Below are positions 61,792 through 64,000 of a stretch of DNA of 64,000 nt, piece after piece. The DNA is from Paraburkholderia phytofirmans PsJN (GTDB taxonomy: Bacteria > Pseudomonadota > Gammaproteobacteria > Burkholderiales > Burkholderiaceae), in contig NC_010681.1 of assembly GCF_000020125.1 (NCBI RefSeq), positions 4,216,001 through 4,280,000 on the forward strand, written 5' to 3'. Position numbers and translations under genes: made by a program. The number at the start of each line of letters is the position of its first letter. Position 1 is the first letter of the stretch. Under the pieces are notes generated by a model. The model searched no databases. It saw nothing but the letters and a program-made list of their open reading frames with translations, and was not told the DNA's origin.

Positions 61792-62673
61792 TCAGCCGCC
61801 GATGCGGACCGCTTCACGTTGCGCCAACTGCAATCCACCGTGCGCCGAGTCGGCCAGCGGCTCGCGCAAACGCGCCTGATAAATCTGCGGCACGTACTCG
61901 CGCAACGGCGCGCCGAGGCCGCCGCACAGCGCGACCGGCAGGCTCGCCGACGGGTCAAGCGCGGTAATCATCTTGCCCACTTCGGCGCCGGCCTCGCCGA
62001 GCAAGCGCGCCGCGAATGGATGCGTACGGTGAGCGATGAGAATCGGCGCGAGCCTCGCATACGCCGTCTGGTTGGCTTCGCAGAGCCAGACAACGAGGCT
62101 GTCGCGGTCGTGCGCGCCGGTGTGCGCGACGAGTGCCCGCGCCAGATCGTCGATGGGACCACGACCGTCCAGCGCCTGCTGAGCATGCACGATGACTCGC
62201 AGTCCGAGCCACGCGCCGCTCGCTTCGTCACCCGATGGAAAGCCGTAGCCGCTAACCTGGCGGCATTCGCCCTCGCCGTCCAGTACGGCCGCCACGCTGC
62301 CGGTGCCGAGCGCGACGATCACTCCATGCGCGCCGCCGTGCGCGCCGAGCAAGGTGGTGTAGGCGTCGCTTTCCACGGCGAGTCCCGCTAGCGCGGGCGC
62401 TTGTGCGCGAAACGCGGCCAGCCAGTCACGATTGTTGACGCCCGCCAATCCGCAGCCGAGCACGCAGCGCGACCAGTCCAGCGCCTTGCCGGCACTGGCA
62501 AATGCTTCGCCGCAGCCGGCCGCGATAGCCTGCCACGCACGTTCGACGCCAAGCCCCAACCCCGACGGCCCGCTTGCCGCCTGCGCCAGCTCGCGGCCTT
62601 GCGCGTCGCCGAGCACGACCCGCGTGCCGCTGCCGCCGCCGTCAATGCCGATCAGAAAGAAGTCTTTGTTCAT
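61792..62673 (-). CDS. BadF/BadG-family sugar kinase, probable glucosamine/N-acetylglucosamine kinase
   Basis: 293 residues of the ASKHA fold. PHOSPHATE-1 motif GIDGGGSGTRVVLGD, DAYTTLLGAHGG, PHOSPHATE-2 VALGTGSVAAVL and GFPSGDEASGAWLGLRV, then VALCGGLGAPLREYVP for adenosine. It most resembles bacterial glucosamine kinases (GspK). It would phosphorylate amino sugars from cell-wall or chitin turnover. No transporter or NagA/NagB gene is nearby to confirm the substrate. It is divergent from tag. Confidence 0.82.
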   Translation of the reverse strand: MNKDFFLIGIDGGGSGTRVVLGDAQGRELAQAASGPSGLGLGVERAWQAIAAGCGEAFASAGKALDWSRCVLGCGLAGVNNRDWLAAFRAQAPALAGLAVESDAYTTLLGAHGGAHGVIVALGTGSVAAVLDGEGECRQVSGYGFPSGDEASGAWLGLRVIVHAQQALDGRGPIDDLARALVAHTGAHDRDSLVVWLCEANQTAYARLAPILIAHRTHPFAARLLGEAGAEVGKMITALDPSASLPVALCGGLGAPLREYVPQIYQARLREPLADSAHGGLQLAQREAVRIGG

Positions 62674-62813
62674 GGAATCGAGTGAGTTCCGTGGATGAAT
62701 AACGCATAGCGTGGCAGGTCAGTTTCAATCCGGCAATCGGCCGAATGGCTAGCTTGCAGTGCGCACGGCTTCGGCTATGCTGGCGGGCGACATCACAACG
62801 CAGGAGCGCTACA

Positions 62814-63410
62814 GTGACACAGCGATGCAACTGGGTATCGAGCGAAGCGCTCGCACAGTATCACGACACCGAATGGGGCGTCCCCTCGCGCGACGACCAG
62901 CATCTGTTCGAGATGCTCGTGCTGGAAGGCGCTCAGGCCGGCTTGTCGTGGTCGACGATTCTCAACAAACGGGCCGGCTATCGCCACGCGTTTGCGGACT
63001 TCGACATCGCGAAGGTTGCGCGCTTTACGCCGAAACACGTCGAGACGCTGGTGAAGGACGAAAGTATCGTGCGCCACCGCGGCAAGATTGAAGCGGCCAT
63101 TACCAACGCCCGAGCCGTCCAGCAGATTCAGGCCGAGCACGGCTCGCTCGCCAACTTCATATGGTCGTTCGTCGATCAGACGCCGATCCAGAACGATTGG
63201 ACTTCTTATAAGCAGGCGCCCGCGTCGACCGACATTTCGGATGCGCTGAGCAAGGGGCTGAAGCGCTACGGCTGCAAGTTCGTCGGCTCGACGATCTGTT
63301 ACGCGTTCATGCAGGCAGTCGGCATGGTGAACGACCACGAGGCGAGTTGCATGTGCCGCGCGCGATGCGCGGCGCTTGGCAAGAAAGGACGGAATCGTAA
63401 AGCGGGCTGA
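62814..63410 (+). CDS. tag: DNA-3-methyladenine glycosylase I
   Basis: 198 residues. Tag excises 3-methyladenine from alkylated DNA. Zinc ligands as in E. coli Tag can be placed: cysteine in QRCNWV, histidine in YHDTEWG, and the HEASC histidine and cysteine. The core GLSWSTILNKRAGYRHAFADFD, and later LKRYGCKFVGSTICYAFMQAVGMVNDH, is highly typical. GTG 62814 (VTQRCNW) with a GGAG site decides the start. It lies alone, divergent from the kinase gene. Confidence 0.95.
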   Translation: MTQRCNWVSSEALAQYHDTEWGVPSRDDQHLFEMLVLEGAQAGLSWSTILNKRAGYRHAFADFDIAKVARFTPKHVETLVKDESIVRHRGKIEAAITNARAVQQIQAEHGSLANFIWSFVDQTPIQNDWTSYKQAPASTDISDALSKGLKRYGCKFVGSTICYAFMQAVGMVNDHEASCMCRARCAALGKKGRNRKAG

Positions 63411-63812
63411 GGCGGCCCGGTACGCGCCCACGCTTAGTGCCGCTGTTCTAACAAAGGACGGCAGCTCAGGGAAACTCCCAGGCGCCACGGCGCGTACCCA
63501 GCCTCTACCGCGCGGCGCAAGGCCTGGAGGGCGACACACGGCGCATCACAACGCCCGACCCGGCGCGATGCGCCCATCCGGTAAATCCCTGCTGCGCTTC
63601 CAGTGCATGTCGGTCGTTATACGGTTATGAGTTGCGGCTGCGGCAGTTGGCGAATCCTGCGGCATGGGGAGCATCGTGCAAAACGAGCCAAGCTCGGGAA
63701 TTGGCGCTTTTCGCCACGCTGTTTCGGGATTCACCGAATGGCGCACGCCCGATACTGCCGGTCATGCGCTTGAACAACGAATAGCCGCTGCGTAATGCAC
63801 GGGAGACCAACC
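63411..63812. other. Gap without recognisable gene
   Basis: About 400 bases between tag and the last gene. Short frames on both strands have no family resemblance or convincing start signals. No repeat or clear terminator with a T tract was seen. Confidence 0.5.
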
Positions 63813-64000
63813 ATGAAAACGCTTAACTTCCTGACGCATCAGGAGATTTTCGACCAAGCCGTGGATCATTTGTTGGGCCAGAAGCGCGCGGCGCTATTGC
63901 CGCGAGGTGGTGGCGCTTATCGCGGTTACTGTGGCGGTTGCCCGGTCGGCAGCTTCATCAAACCGCGCGACTACATGACCGCGATGGAAGGCATTCCGGT
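63813..64000 (+). CDS. Unrecognised protein, N-terminal part only (partial)
   Basis: An open frame from ATG 63813, with a GGGAGA site upstream, runs off the window after 62 codons. It starts MKTLNFLTHQEIFDQAVDHL and contains GGGAYRGYCGGCPVGSFIKP, with a closely spaced cysteine pair. No signal peptide or membrane segment is visible. I recognise no family. Confidence 0.6.
   Translation, partial: MKTLNFLTHQEIFDQAVDHLLGQKRAALLPRGGGAYRGYCGGCPVGSFIKPRDYMTAMEGIP

Noticed and set aside
63546..63746. 66-codon minus-strand frame in the tag-downstream gap
   Set aside because: No homology, no ribosome-binding site, composition of a shadow frame.

Overview
The window is high-GC, and its flhDC master regulator, H-NS-family protein, DUF2844/DUF3443 pair and chemotaxis gene order point to a betaproteobacterium of the Burkholderiaceae, most likely Paraburkholderia/Burkholderia. 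About 54 kb (1667-55825) is one nearly complete flagellar and chemotaxis locus. No tRNA, rRNA, insertion sequence, integrase or CRISPR array was seen.

Layout. 1-1663: tail of an AidB-like acyl-CoA dehydrogenase, then a coniferyl aldehyde dehydrogenase. 1667-4308 (minus): fliS, fliT, a second fliK-like gene and a stand-alone flhB C-domain gene. 4525-17308: fliE (minus) divergent from fliFGHIJK and fliLMNOPQR, which supply the MS ring, C ring, export ATPase and export gate. 17406-29809 (minus): flgKL, the PilZ brake ycgR, and flgBCDEFGHIJ for rod, hook and P/L rings. 30027-32637: flgA, flgM, flgN. 32946-33535: a hicAB toxin-antitoxin pair. 33596-40785 (minus): flhB-flhA, then flhF-flhG-fliA. 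41029-42879 (minus): a DUF2844/DUF3443 secreted pair. 43168-55825 (minus): flhDC, motAB, cheY, cheA, cheW, a chemoreceptor, a possible 63-residue ORF, cheR, cheD, cheB, a second cheY and cheZ. 56535-64000: glycosyltransferase, H-NS-like protein, aquaporin Z, histidine phosphatase, small secreted protein, Cof-type HAD phosphatase, glucosamine-kinase-like protein, 3-methyladenine glycosylase I and one truncated gene.

Regulation. The expected hierarchy is FlhDC, then hook-basal-body genes plus fliA, then the sigma-28 class. Five sites fit a sigma-28 promoter (C/T-A-A-like -35, 15-16 nt spacer, CCG-centred -10). They lie upstream of fliS, flgK, ycgR, flgM and motA, so filament chaperones, hook-filament junction, the c-di-GMP brake, the anti-sigma factor and the motor/chemotaxis block should be late genes. 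Flagellin (fliC) and cap (fliD) genes are absent and must lie elsewhere.

Most interesting points: a related module inserted in FlgE, FlgL and (twice) FlgK; a CheD with a C-terminal tail carrying four VELF-type repeats; an FlhG whose P-loop lysines and switch aspartate are replaced; a second FliK paired with a free FlhB C-domain; pepsin hallmarks in the DUF3443 lipoprotein; two perfect dyads upstream of flhD; a 32-bp perfect palindrome between fliK and fliL; and a hicAB pair inside the flagellar cluster.
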